Of a stretch of 64,000 bases of DNA, positions 21,351 through 34,147 are shown piece after piece (the first letter of the stretch is position 1; every line of letters begins with the position of its first letter). The position numbers and the translations under genes were made by a program. The notes under the pieces were generated by a model. That model saw only the letters and a list, made by a program, of their open reading frames with translations, did not search any database and was not told the origin of the DNA. Origin of the DNA: Prorocentrum cordatum (taxonomy: Eukaryota > Sar > Dinophyceae > Prorocentrales > Prorocentraceae); NCBI GenBank assembly GCA_963575745.1, contig CAUYUJ010014769.1, positions 157,501-221,500 on the forward strand, given 5' to 3'.

Positions 21351-21366
21351 TTCGAGTCAGGGCATT
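21351..21366 (+). repeat. target-site duplication, right copy
   Basis: TTCGAGTCAGGGCATT, identical to 14,078-14,093, abutting the spliced leader. Confidence 0.85.
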
Positions 21367-21559
21367 GGATACGGAACCATTGGATAAGGAACCCAGGGTC
21401 AGGAAGCCGGGGGAGCTCCAGTTGTGGACCGGCCATGGATAGCACCGGCGCCCTCACTCGAGAGGGAACGGTCCAGTGTCTGAGGCCTCCTGGGCGCATT
21501 CCTTTGGTGGGGCGCATTCCTTTGGTGGGGCCCAGGGACACACAACTAAATACACACAA

Positions 21560-21995
21560 ATACAAACATTCCGAATATGCGCGGAGGAGGAGGAGGAGGA
21601 GGAGGAGGAGGAGCGGGAGGAGGAGGAGGAGGAGGAGGAGGAGAGGAGGAGAAGGCGGAGGAGGAGGGAGGAGGTGGAGGAGGAGGAGGAGGAGGGGGGA
21701 GGAGGAGGAAGTGGAGAGGGAGGAGGAGGAGGAGGAAGGTGGAGGTAGGCGGAGGAGGAGGAGCAGGAGGAAGGAGGAGGAGGAGGAGGAGGGAGGAGGA
21801 GGAGGAGGAGGAGAAAGAGGGAGAGGAGGAGGAGGAGTAGGAGCAGGAGGAGGAGGAGGAGGAGGAAGAGGAGGAGGAGGAGCGCACGTACCCTAAGAGG
21901 AGGAGGAGGAGGAGGAGGAGGAGGAGGAGGAGGAGGAGGAGGAGGAGGAGGAGGAGGAGACCATCGCCTCCGCGGGAGGAGGCGGAAGGGAAGGC
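21560..21995. repeat. (GGA)n purine tract
   Basis: About 400 bp of GGA-type repeat. No gene lies between the retroelement and the peptidase stop codon. Confidence 0.95.
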
Positions 21996-22070
21996 GATGG
22001 AGGAGAGCGCTCTGGACGTGTCGTCTGAGCGTCGCCAGGCGAAACCTTCGAATCCGTCCCTGGCGCGGGC

Positions 22071-22263
22071 AGCGCGCCCCTATGCATGCAGACTCCGAGG
22101 AGCCCGTGGCTGCGTCACCAGCTGCACTTCGGCCCCAGAGACGGGAGGAGCTCGAGAGAGCGAGGACAGCGCGCCCCTATGCATGCAGACTCCGAGGAGC
22201 CGGTGGCTGCGTCACCGGTGGCACTTCGGCCCCTGCGACGGGGGGAGCTCGAGAGAGCGATCC
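22071..22263 (+). repeat. 98-bp direct duplication
   Basis: Two tandem copies starting GCGCGCCCCTATGCATGCAG, with a few substitutions. It lies immediately 3' of the peptidase gene. Confidence 0.9.
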
Positions 22264-22302
22264 GGGGCCCCGCCGAGCCCGCGGGCCCCTTGGGAAGGCC
22301 AC

Positions 22303-22454
22303 TCAGATCACCACCTCGTCCGCCATGGCTCGCCACTCGTCGCACCACTGCGAGACCATCTCCTCCTCGATCCTGCGCACCTCCTTCACCGCGTTGGGGT
22401 CCGCGGGGTCCTCGAAGAAGAGGTCCAGGTGATGCCCTCGAGAGCGCTGCTTGA
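22303..22454 (-). CDS. S28 peptidase, exon 14 (terminal, catalytic His)
   Basis: Begins after CACCGAAAG. It reads VKQRSRGHHLDLFFEDPADP at the start and ends in an acidic helix and VVI-stop. HHLDL matches the family's His motif. 152 bp, consistent with phase 1 entry. Confidence 0.85.
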
Positions 22455-22955
22455 CTTTCGGTGAGAATGGGCATTACAGGGTGGCGGGGGGTGAAGGGCC
22501 AGGAGGGGTATAATGTAACGCCTCCCCCCCGCCGTGCGCACGGCGGCAGTGCCCAGAGCGCGATGGGGGGGAGGGGCGTTATGTTGTAGGGGGGGGGGGG
22601 GAGGGGTGGCTGGGCGCTATAATGCCCATTATATGCCCCAAGCAAGAAAGAAACACGCTCCTCCAAGGTCGATCAGCAGCGCGACCTGCGAGCCGTCGGC
22701 AGAGATGTTCTGGCGGAGCGGGCCCTCGACGCCGCCCCCGGGCGGGTAGACGCCGCCGCCGGACCAGGGGTCCAGGAGCCCCTGGCAAGAGGACGCCGGC
22801 TGTGCGCTGACACCAGGCCCGACCCGGCCCCGCCCTCCCGGGTCCAGGGTTCGCTCAGGCGTGTCCCCCTATACAGGGAGATTTTGGACGAAAAATAAAA
22901 AAGACCCAGAAAATAATCAAACAATAATCACAATCAGCACGGCTTGTTTTTATAC

Positions 22956-22988
<33 letters not shown>

Positions 22989-25900
22989 CTACGTCCCCTG
23001 ACGGTCATTTTTTAAACCATTTTCGGGCATTCCCCCTGTAGAGGGACAGGCCCGACTTATGAGCCCAGGGCCGGCGCGCGGGCCCTCTGGCTACGTGCCA
23101 GGAGGGCACGGGAGCGACGATCAAAGACTCGAGTGCTGGCGATCGACTGCGGAGCTGATCTACCCTTCAGTCGGGCCTGCCCCCCTGCAGGGGGATGTTG
23201 GAAGAAAAATCAAAAATACCCCCAACTGTATTCCAAAATGGTCAAACAACCATTCAAACATCGTGCCCGTACTATTTGTTTTGCTATTTTTGAATATCCC
23301 CCCTGTAGAGGGACAGGCCCGATTCAAATCTACCCCCAGAACGGACTTTCTCCTCGAACCCATGCGAAACATACGAGGCTTGGAAATGGGCACCAGCACC
23401 AACACAGGGGGCTGCCTCCACCGGGGAAGGACGATCCCAGGTTCTGGTTGCTGTGCCCATTTCCCAAGCTCGTATGTTTCGCATGGGTTCGGGAGAAAGT
23501 CCGTTACTGGGGTAGATTTGGAATCGGGCCTGTCCTCTACAGGGGGGATATTCAAAAATAGCAAAAACATAATAGATAATAATTAAATACGGGCACGATG
23601 TTTGAATGGTTGTTTGACCATTTACTATTTTTGAATACAGTTGGGGCGTTTTTTGACTTTTTTCTTCCCAACATCCCTGTAGAGGGACAGGCCCGATTCA
23701 AATCTACCCCCAGAACGGACTTTCTCCTCGAACCCATGCGAAACATACGAGGCTTGGAAATGGGCACCAGCACCAACACAGGGGGCTGCCTCCACCGGGG
23801 GAAGACGATCCCAGGTTCTGGTGCTGGTGGTAATCTGTCGGCCAGCTGGGAAGCCGGGAAATTGCCACCATCACCGAGATCGGGATCGGGATCGCCATCC
23901 CTCGTTGGCAGCACATCGCCGACATTGGTGCTGGTGTCAACCTCCAGGCCTCCAAAAACATACGCAGAATCGTCAGGAGATCTACGGAGCATCGTAGGCA
24001 CGTTTCGCGGATTCTGCGGGCAAATCAACTCTGGGGCAAGTCGAGTCTGTAGTCGACCCCCTGCTCGAACCAAAGGTCCTCACGCGAGTTGGCACAGCGA
24101 CCTCAACGCGGTGGCGTACGCGGGCCGCCCGCGCGGCACGCTGCTCTGGAGAGACGAGGGCCCTCCCGCGCGACCTTCCGCGGGCAGCTTGCGCGCCCGC
24201 GTCGGCCCAGACGACCCCGTCTTGTTCTGCACCGCTCACGTGCGCTGATCCTGGGCTCGGGGTCGACGTGGCCAGCGTCGGCGCTGCCGGCGATCCGGCT
24301 CTCGGGTCACACCTCGGGTCTGCGACGGCCGTTCGGGACGATTCGGGCACTCCCGGGACGCTCTCAGCGAGACGGAGCTGCTGGAGAGACTCCCGAGGCT
24401 GGAAGGCATCCAGCAGCCTAGACGAAAACATCGGCAGACCTCCGAAACGCAGATCTGCGATGTGCACACGTGTCCTGGGGGCCGTGAGAAGGCTCGCACG
24501 TCGCGCCACGCGAACCAAAAGACCCCGACCGTATGCCCCGAGCCTGGGCTCGGAGGAGGAGGAGGAGGAGGAGGAGAAGGAGGAGGAGGGGAGGAGGAGG
24601 AAAGGGGTGAGGGGGAGGGGAGGAGGGAGGAGGAGGAGGAGGATGGAGGAGGAGGAGGAGATGGAGGAGGAGGAGGCGGAGTGAGGAGGGAGGAGGGCGG
24701 GAGGAGGGGGAGGAGGAGGAGGAGGAGGGGTGGAGGTGGAGGAGGAGGAGGAGCGAGGAGGAGGAGGAGGAGGAGAGGAGGACGGAGGAGGGAGGAGAGG
24801 AGGAGGAGGAGGAGGAGGGAGGAGGAGGAGGAGGAGGAGGAGGAGGAGGAGGAGAGGGTGGAGGAGGAGGAGGAGGAGGAGGAGGAGGAGGAGGAGGAGG
24901 AGGAGGAGGAGGAGGTGGTGGGGCGGTAGGAGGAGTGGAAGAGAGGAGGAGGGAGAAGGAGGAGGAGGAGGAAGAGGAGGAGGAGGAGGAGGAGGAGAAG
25001 GAGGAGGGGGACCTGGGCTCGGGGGCGACCTGGCCACGGTCGGTGCGGGTGCACCGTCGGCGCCCTCCGGCCTGGCTCCACACGATGTTGCGGTGGTGCG
25101 CAATGTCCTGCGGCGGCACGCACACGGCGGTTGGCGCGAGGAGGGGCGGCCTTCGGCGGGTGGGCTCCGGAGACGGCGGGGACCCTGGAAGGCCTCCCCG
25201 CTTCCGAGAAGCCTCCTCAGAAGCCTCTGGGCGCTTCTGAGAAGGCCCCCGCCCTCCAGGAAGCCCCCGCGCCTCCCCAGAAGGCCACCCCCGACTCGCG
25301 CCGCCCTCGCGCGCGCCTCCGAGTCCTTCCCGCCGTAGTAGGAGGTGGCCCATCTGCTCCACGGGTCCTGCTGCCGCGGGGCTCCGGCGAGCCCCCTCCT
25401 CGGCGGGTGCTGCCGCTGGGGCGCCCCCCTGGCCCCGAGGCGCCCCCAGGAGCTCCTGCAGGAGGCCCAGGCGGCCTCCAGGAGCACCCCTCTCGAGGCC
25501 CCCGGGTACGACGAAGCCATGACGACGATCAGATCGGATGAGGGTACGGCCAGACCTGGGACACAATAACATCCTTCAAGAACACGAGGCACTCCGCCGG
25601 CCAAACTGAAGAAGGTTCGTAGGTACCCTCCCCCAGGATGCAGAAGACGATCCAACAAGCACGGAGAACATCAGGGTACCGTCCCCGAACCGATCGCGAG
25701 CGTGTTACCTCGGTCCGACAGTGAGTCGAGAACGAGGAGGGGGAGGAGCAGGAGGAGGAGGAGCAGGAGGAGGAGGAGCAGGAGGAGGAGGAGGGAGGAG
25801 GAGGCGGGAGGAGGAGGAGGGAGGAGGAGGCGATAGGAGGAGTAGGAGGGAGGAGGAGAGGAGGGAGGAGGAGGAGGAGGAGGAGGAGGAGGAGGGGGAG

Positions 25901-28900
25901 GAGGAGGAGGAGGAGGGGGAGGAGGAGGAGGAGGAGGAGGAGGAGGAGGAGGAGGGGGAGGAGCAGGAGGAGGGGAGCAGGAGGAGAGGAGGAGGAGGAG
26001 GAGAGGAGGAGGAGGAGGAGGAGGAGGAGGAGGAGGGAGGAGGAGGAGGAGGAGGGAGGAGGAGGAGGAGGAGGAGGAGGAGGAGGAGGAGGAGGGAGAA
26101 GGAGGAGGAGGAGGAGGAGGAGGAGGAGGAGGAGGGAGGAGGGTTACCCTCCCCGAACCGACCTCGATCTTATTGCCTCGGTCCGACCGTGAGTCGAGAA
26201 TCTCTGGGCTCCGGCGGCTCTCGAGGCTGTTTCGGGTGCCGCGGCCTTCTCAGAACGCTCCAGAAAGCTCTGAGAATTATATGGACCCACAACCGCTACG
26301 TGTGCAGAAACCAAGAACATTCAAACATACTCCAAACATACTCCCATCTTAGCTGCCCCGATACGCAACACGTAACACGTAGCGTATTGATACGTAGCTC
26401 AACACGTAGACTGAGCACGTACGTTTTGAACACGGCACGTGCTACGTTTCAAAACGTGCGTATCAGGGCAGCGAAGACTCCCATAATACACTTTGCACAG
26501 CTAAGCTACATATTCTCTGAGAGCGTTGCGGAACGCTGCGGAACGGCTTTGCCCTCGTCCTGGCCCTGCCCGACTCGGGCAAGCCCAAGGAGGGTCACCA
26601 CTGATCCAACTAAGCTTAGGCCGGACAGGTCCTCCTAAAGGTGGATTTCGGAAGAAAAATGGAAGGCAGTCAAGCAATACTAAAAAATAGTCAAAAACAG
26701 TCGAAGCATCGTCCCCAGCCAATGTTCAGACTATGTTTGAACATTACTCCTGCAGAGGGACCTGCCCGACTGAAACCTAGGGGGGACCGCCACTTCCTCT
26801 AGGAAGCGCCGCCTCCCCGAGAAACTGGTGCCCCAGGAACACCTCCAGAGCCCCCCCCCAAAAAAAACGGGCCCAAGCGTCTACCAAACACCTCCTCGAG
26901 CTACATGTTGCTCACATCGTGCTTCCCAGACCCCCTCGCGCTGTGAAAAAACACGACGGGAGGTTTTCCGCAATTTTCGGCCTCCAGGGGCCCTCACCGG
27001 GCCTCGGGGCCGTCCAAAGACGACTCAGGATGAAAAACCGGTCCCAGGGAAGGGGTCCAGACCTCTGGGGTCGACGTTGTGAAAAATCACGGCGGCGGAG
27101 GTCTGGGTTCAGGGCCACATCCCAGAAATCATTTCGGCCGCCCAGTAAAGTATCGAAATAGTGTATGCCCGACGCGCCAGCGATGTGTCGAAGGAGTATC
27201 GCCTCCTAGGGCCCGCCACGTGAAAACCCTCCACTTTCGGTACTTTCCTGGTGCTCGAAGTTCTTTCTGGCGATCAAGGCTAAGGTAGGTTGGACCATCA
27301 TAACTCGAGCTTCGATACCGGAGCCCCGATCCTCGGAGGAACTGGTGACCCCCCTCTGCGACCCCCCCCCCATTGGCACCAGGGGGGGTCCCGAACTATG
27401 GCGCGAGACATGAGGCCCACCCTGGCGAGAAAACGTACAACCTCGCGCCTCCTCCTCCTGCTCCCCCTCTTCCTCCTCCTCCTCCTCCTCCTCCTCCTCC
27501 CTCCTCCTCCTCCTTCGTCCTCCTCCTCCTCCGCCTCCTCCTCTTCCTCCTCCTCCCGTCGGAGCCCTAGATAAGCCGAGGCCAGGACGAGGATAGTTAG
27601 AACCGAGTGAGGATAGATCGAAGTTCTCTGCGATCCAGCGGTCCCGGAGGATGTCTCGGGCGCCCCGGCCTTTTCACAGAGCGTTCCTGGAACGGACCCA
27701 AACATGCGACGTCCGGATTTGTCCCATACGGGGCCCCTGGAAGTCCCGACCATTTCCCCAGGACCAGGTTTTCGTCTTGTGGTTTTTTGACGGTCCCGAA
27801 GCCTGGCGAAGGCTCCCGGGTCCCAAGGGCCGAAAACAGCCAAAAACCTCCCGCCCTGATTTTTCTGCGACGCGATCGTGTCTGGGGATGCATCCTCGTC
27901 TCAACCACGTCCGACTATGGACCCCATCTTCCCGCACCGAAGCGGACGGACCCGGGGTGCTGCCCAGGCCCGAAGCCGGGCGAACACGTCCAGCGTGACA
28001 CAGCTGCAGCGCCTCAGCTTCAGGAGGAGGAGGAGGAGGAGGAGGAGGAGGAGGAGGAGGAGGAGGAGGAGGAGGAGGAGGAGGAGGGTGGGTGGGGACC
28101 TCCCATCGCTCGGACGCCTGTCCCCCGTGCCTCGGCCTCGCGCGCGTGCCTCTTCGCAAGATGGCCGAGGGTGCTCCCCGATGGCCCTCGCCGAGAACAG
28201 GAGCGCGCGCCCGAGCGATGCCGAGGGGACGGCCAGGGACGCCTCGGGCCAGGGCCCGCCCCCGGCAGCACCCGAGGAAGTCCTGGCGCTGTCCCGCCCG
28301 CAGCCCGCGACCAGCTGCCCCTCGGGAGACCCGACGACGTCGGCCACGGTGGCGTTGCGCCGCACGCTGGGCGGCCAGTACAGGTCCCGGCCCATCCTCC
28401 GGGAGGGCGCCGGCGAAACCACCGACACCGATCCTGGGCCACGGTGGCGTTGCGCCGCGCACACCGGGCGGCCGAGGCGGGTCCCTGGTCATCCTATATA
28501 GGAGGGCGCCGACGAAGCCACCGACACCGCAGGCCCGTCGATTTCGGCCCTCGGTAGCCGTTCTCAGGCCCCCGGTTGGGCGTCGCTCAGATGCGCTCAA
28601 ATGGAGGGGGGGGGGGGGGCGACACCTTCGGGGAGGGGAGGACAAGTGCACTTCTCGAGCCCTCAAGGCCCCCCCGTTTGGACCCTCGAGGGCCCCTTCT
28701 CTGCAGCCCTCGCCGCCCCCCCGTTGATCGCCCCCCCCCCACTACGCAAAGGCCATCAAATATAGACTCGGCACGGAGAATTCTCCCGGAGAAGCGCTCA
28801 GTACCCCTGGGGCCGCGGATGGAAGACATCAGATCGGCGGATGAGGACCGGCCACCCCACCGATCGAGGCCCTGGCCCATCCCTGGGCCCAGGACCGGTG

Positions 28901-31711
28901 CACGCGCCCGCCTGGCTGCGTCAGGGAGGCAAACAAAAACCTGGGTCCCCAGGATCTGTGCGTTAGGTTATATACTTGGCGCCCTCCGAGCATCCCGCGC
29001 GCCGCGTCGTTGTACAGCCAGATGTCGTCGTTGCATGTGATGCCGTCCCACGAGAAGGTCGGCGGCGAGCCCAGGGGGGAAGCTAGAGGGGGCATGCCTC
29101 TCACAATGCGGCGGGCTTCTAAAAAGCCCTCGGGCCTTCTGAGAAGCCTTTGCAGCGTCCTTTCGCCGAAACCCAGAGTGGCTTCTCAGAAGGCCAGGGG
29201 TTCTGAGAAGCCCCGCCGCCTTCTCAGAAGGCCTGCCACCGCCTCCTCACTCCCCCGACATCTATCCGTCGATATACTCCGTTCAGTCCGCGGGCCCAGA
29301 GGTCCTGACCCCTTCCCCAGGGCCAAATTTTCGCCCCGGATCCATGTTTTCGGCCCGGGAGCCCGATGACGGGCCCCAGAGGCCGAAGTCGAGAAAATCT
29401 GGACTGAACAAAAATCGCCTGAGATCTCACTTCGCCAACAACCGACGTCACGTCACGATTGCTTCATAGCGTCGACCCCAATAGGTCTCGGCCCACTCCC
29501 CAGGACCGATGTTTCCTCCCGAGTCGTGTTCGACGGCGGTCCCCGGGCCTGGCGAGGGCCCCCGGATGCCCGAAAACCGCCGATCCGCCGCGATCTTCTC
29601 GCGGAGCCGCCGGGAGGCCTCTCAGGGGCCGCAAGGAAGCCTCTCTTTAGACGCCCGAAATGGGCACGGAAAGAATGGGTACAAGATCCGCGGTTGGGCA
29701 TCGTACCCAAGATCCGCTGTTGGGCACGAACAAGATCCGCTGTTGGGCATCGTACCCATTCTTTCCGTGCCCATTTCGGGCGTCCAGACTCTCAGGGGAC
29801 GCCACGAGGCGCCTCAGGGGGCCGCCAAACAAACCTCTCGGGGGCCGCAAAGAACCGTTTCAGGGGCCGCCAGGAACCGCCTCAGGGACCGCCAAGAACC
29901 CTCTCAGGTGCTGCCAAGAGCCCTTTCGGGGGCCGCCAAAAACCCTCTAAAGGGGGTCCAGGCTCCCCCCGTGGGGCTCGCCGCCGAGAAGGTCTTGCTC
30001 ACCTCGCCGCGGAAGTCGCACACGCCGGGCTCGCAGCCCGCCACGGGGCACGGCGGGCACCCCTCACAGGGCGGGCACGCGGGGCACGAGCCCTGCTCCT
30101 CGGCGGCGCCCCGCGGAGCGGCGGCGCCCTCCTCGGCCGCGTGAGGCGCCGAAGGTCGGGGATTGCCAGAGGGGTCCCGGCGTTGTCTGTTCGATCCCGG
30201 CGGGGTGGCAACTCCTCCTCCTCCTCCTCCTCCTCCTCCTCCTCCTCCTCCTCCTCCTCCTCCTCCAGTCCTTATCCTCGTATGTTTCAAAAGGTTGCTC
30301 TCGCCGTAGCGCCGCGTACAACTGGTACAAAGATGTGAGAGCTTCACGGATTGAGGGCGGGTGGTTTTCAACATGTGGCTCTCGCCATAGCGCCGCGCAC
30401 ATTATGTTAAAACACTTGCAACACTTTCACGGATTGAGGGCGGGTGGTTTTCAACATGTGTCTCTCGAATAGGCGTCGCGCACATTCGATAAAGCATGCA
30501 GGAGTTTCACGGATTGAGGGCGGTTCGTTATCAACATGTAAGTATCGCCTAAGCGCCGTGCACATTCGCTTTAAACATTTACAAGAATTGCACATATTCT
30601 CACTGTACGTACCAGACAATTTCGTTTGGAACGATTCAGATTTGTCAGGACGTAACAGTCACGCTGATTCGCAGTGTTGGAATCCCCGGAAAGGCATTCT
30701 GGCACAATTCAGGATGGCGAAGACGTAACAGTCAGATGAACTCGTGGCGTTGAAGTATTGAGAATGGTGTTTTGGCACGCTTCAAGATGGTCACACGGTT
30801 GTTCTGACGGGGCAACTTCCTCAGTGAAAATGACCCCCTGCAGGGGCCCATGAGGAGGGATCTTGGAGGGAGGGTGTATTTTGACATCTTTGATGAGTCT
30901 TGGGTTAACACTGGTCTTCCGAATGACTCCTCCTCATGTACCTGCTCCTCGTCCTCCTCCTCCTCCTCCTCCTCCTCTTCCTCCTCCTCCTCCTCCTCCT
31001 CCTCCTCCTCCTGCTCCTCATCCTCCTCCTGCTCCTGCTCCTCCTCCTCCTCCCTCCTCCCTCCTCCTCCTCCTCCGCTGCCACAGACCTGATGTTCCTG
31101 CCAGCTCTCGGCCTCCAGGACCCGCTCTCCGGCCCCGGGACACTCCAAAAAACAGAGGCCCGGGGACGAACAGAAGCTGCCCCGCGAGAGGCGTCCGAGG
31201 GCGCGGGTCGAAAGAAACCTCATGTCGGCGGACCCAGACCCCCTCGGGCAATGAAGAAATCATGACGGGAGGTTTTTCCTAATTGTCGGCCTCCGGGAGC
31301 CCTCACCAGGCCTCGGGACCGTCAAGAAATGACTCGGGATGAGAAACCGGTCCCGGGGAAGGGGTCGAGACGATTGGGGGTCGACGTTGCGAAAAACTCA
31401 CGAGGTCGGGGGTCCGGGGATGCCAATGGCTTTTTCACACCGGGCGGCTTCGCCCGGCTTCGGGCCCACAGGTCGGAAGTTGCTGCAGAAAGACGGTGTC
31501 TATAGGGCTGCGGTCGTGATTGCTCGCGACGTCTCAATGTTTCGCGACGTCGGATCTCCCGGAAGCTGTCCCTGGCCGGTCGGCCAACCACTCTGGAGCC
31601 CCTGGGGCCCTCTGGGCCTCGCGAGGGGGTGCCCCAGAGACCGCAGGGGCTTCTGCGGGCCTCCTGGGGGCACCCTGGGCCAGGAACGCCTCTATTAAAG
31701 GGGCCCAGGGG

Positions 31712-31773
<62 letters not shown>

Positions 31774-33401
31774 AATATATATATACACACATATATACTA
31801 GAACCACGCGCGCGCTTCGCGCGCGCTTAGGTTCTAGCGCGGACTTCCCCGATTGTGAACGCGAGCTCGCACAGAAGAGGGACAGGCGGATCGGTCGGAG
31901 CATCATCGACAAGTCGCAGCAGCTTCAAGGATGGAGGGGCGGCTGTTTGTTTTCAAAACGTGACTATCGCCCCAGCGCCGCGTGCTTTCCGATGTCGGTG
32001 TTTGCAGCCGCTGGCAGGACCGAGGGCGGATCCTCTTCAACACGTGGTAGGCGCCCTGGCGCCGCGCCGCCTTGGGGCCCTCGTGGGCCGCCCAGGGCCC
32101 TCGTGTAAGCCTCTTCGGCTATCTTCGAGCTGTCTTGGAGACCTCTTCCTCCTCCTCGCCCCCCTCCTCCTCCTCCCACTCCAGCTCTCTCTCCTCCTGA
32201 TCTTCCTCCTTCTCCTGCAGCGTGTTCCGGAAGGCTTCCGCCGGAACATGCTGTGCACAAGTGCTGTCACTGCTCCCGCCACCGTGCCCTGGGTGGTGGG
32301 TCAGAGGCCTCATGGGTGTTGGTTTGGATCTCGTGGTTGGCCTGTCGGGGACGTCGTGAAGGCAGTTTCGCAGTTTCTCGGTAGCCGTTTTGGGACCGTT
32401 GTGGGGCCTCCTCGGGGCTGTTTTGTGGCCTCTTTAGGCCTCGTTTGGGCCTCCTGGGTGCCTCTTGGGGGCCTCCTGGGGCCTCTTGGGGGCTCCTTGG
32501 GGCCTCCTGGGGCACTCTTCAAGCCGGAGGGTCGAATCTTGGAGTCGTGGTCCCCGTCTTGGGCGCATCTTGGGGCCGTCTTGGGGCTCTGTTGGGCTGT
32601 CTTGGGCGACTCTGGGGCCCTCTTGGGGCCCTCTTGGGCCGTCTTGGTGCGCTCCTGGGGGCCTATTGAGCCGTCTTGGAACGTCGGACAGCCGAAAAGG
32701 CTGAAAGGCCAAAATCGTTCGAAAAGCTTCGTATTTTTGACGATTTCGGCCTCTTGAAGCGCTCTGAAGAAGCGTCTTGAAGCGTCGTGGAGTGCCTTGG
32801 GGGGCCTTTGGGCCGTCTTGGGCCGATCTTGGGCGTCCTGGAGCGGTCTTTCGGCGACTCGGGGCCCGCTTGGGCCGTCTTGGGGCTCTCTTCGCCCGTC
32901 TTGAGCGCGTTTTGGGCCGTCTTGGGGCCCTCCAGAGCCGTCTTGAGCCCCTCTTGGAGGCCTCGTGGGCTCTCTTGGGGCGTCCGCGGGGGGCCTTTGA
33001 GCCGTCGTGGAGCGTCGGAAAACTGAGAAGGCGGGAAAAGCAAAATGTGTCCAAAACCTTCGTAAAATAAACGATTTCGGCCTCTTGAAGCGCTTTGAAG
33101 AGGCGTCTTGAAGCGTCGTGGAGTGCCTTGGGGGGCCTCTCGGGTTGTCTTGGGCCTATCTTGGGCGTCCTGGAGCGGTCTTTCGGCGACTCGGGGCCCG
33201 CTTGGGCCGTCTTGGGAACCTCTGGATGCCCTCCTGGACTATTTTGGACCTCCCCGGCCGCCCCGTCCTCCCATGGGGGGTTGGAGGCGGCGGCCTCTGA
33301 GGCCCAGGACGCGGAAACCCTGTGAAAACACAGGGAAAATGAGCCCCCGTCCCCCCATGGGGGGTGGGGGCACCTGTCCTGGGGCCCCCGGCCTCGCCCC
33401 C

Positions 33402-33471
<70 letters not shown>

Positions 33472-33778
33472 TATATATATATATATAATACATACATACA
33501 AACATACATACATACATGTATGTGCATACATAAACACATACATACATATATATATACACATACATACATACATACTACATACATACATATGCATGCATGC
33601 ATGCATACATACATACATACATGCATGCATGCATACATACATACATACATACATACATACCTCCATACCTACCTACCTACCTACCTACCTACCTGCCTGC
33701 ATGCATGCATGCATGCATGCATGCATGCATGCATGCATACACACATGCATACATACATACATACATGCATGCATGCAT

Positions 33779-33817
<39 letters not shown>

Positions 33818-34115
33818 TGCACACACACACATACATATATACATACACACATACATACATACATACATACATACATACATGCGTGCATACGTGCATGCAT
33901 GCATGCATACATACATACATACATGCATGCATGCATGCATGCCTGCATGCATGCCTACTTACATGTATACCTACACTCAGCCGCACACACATACATAGAT
34001 GCATACCTACCTACCTATCGATCTACCTACATACATATATACATACATGCATGCATGCATGCATGCATGCATGCATGCATGCATACATACATACATACAT
34101 CCATATAGCTACAGC

Positions 34116-34147
<32 letters not shown>

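Larger units (their letters stand above)
23168..23698. repeat. large inverted repeat, arms about 235 bp
   Basis: The arms 23,168-23,402 and 23,462-23,698 are inverted copies, each made of one MITE-A plus a unique segment (ACGGACTTTCTCCTCGAACC type). The loop is about 60 bp. A third partial copy of the unique segment and loop follows directly at 23,699-23,823. Confidence 0.85.

Noticed and set aside
14147-21442. Plus-strand frames across the retroelement (up to about 500 codons)
   Set aside because: GC-rich shadows; all recognisable motifs (endonuclease, reverse transcriptase, RNase H, zinc finger) are on the minus strand.
24236-26640. Long poly-Glu, Gly, Arg and Pro/Ser frames
   Set aside because: Translations of GGA/CCT tracts; the real exons nearby are the short S28 exons in one frame only.
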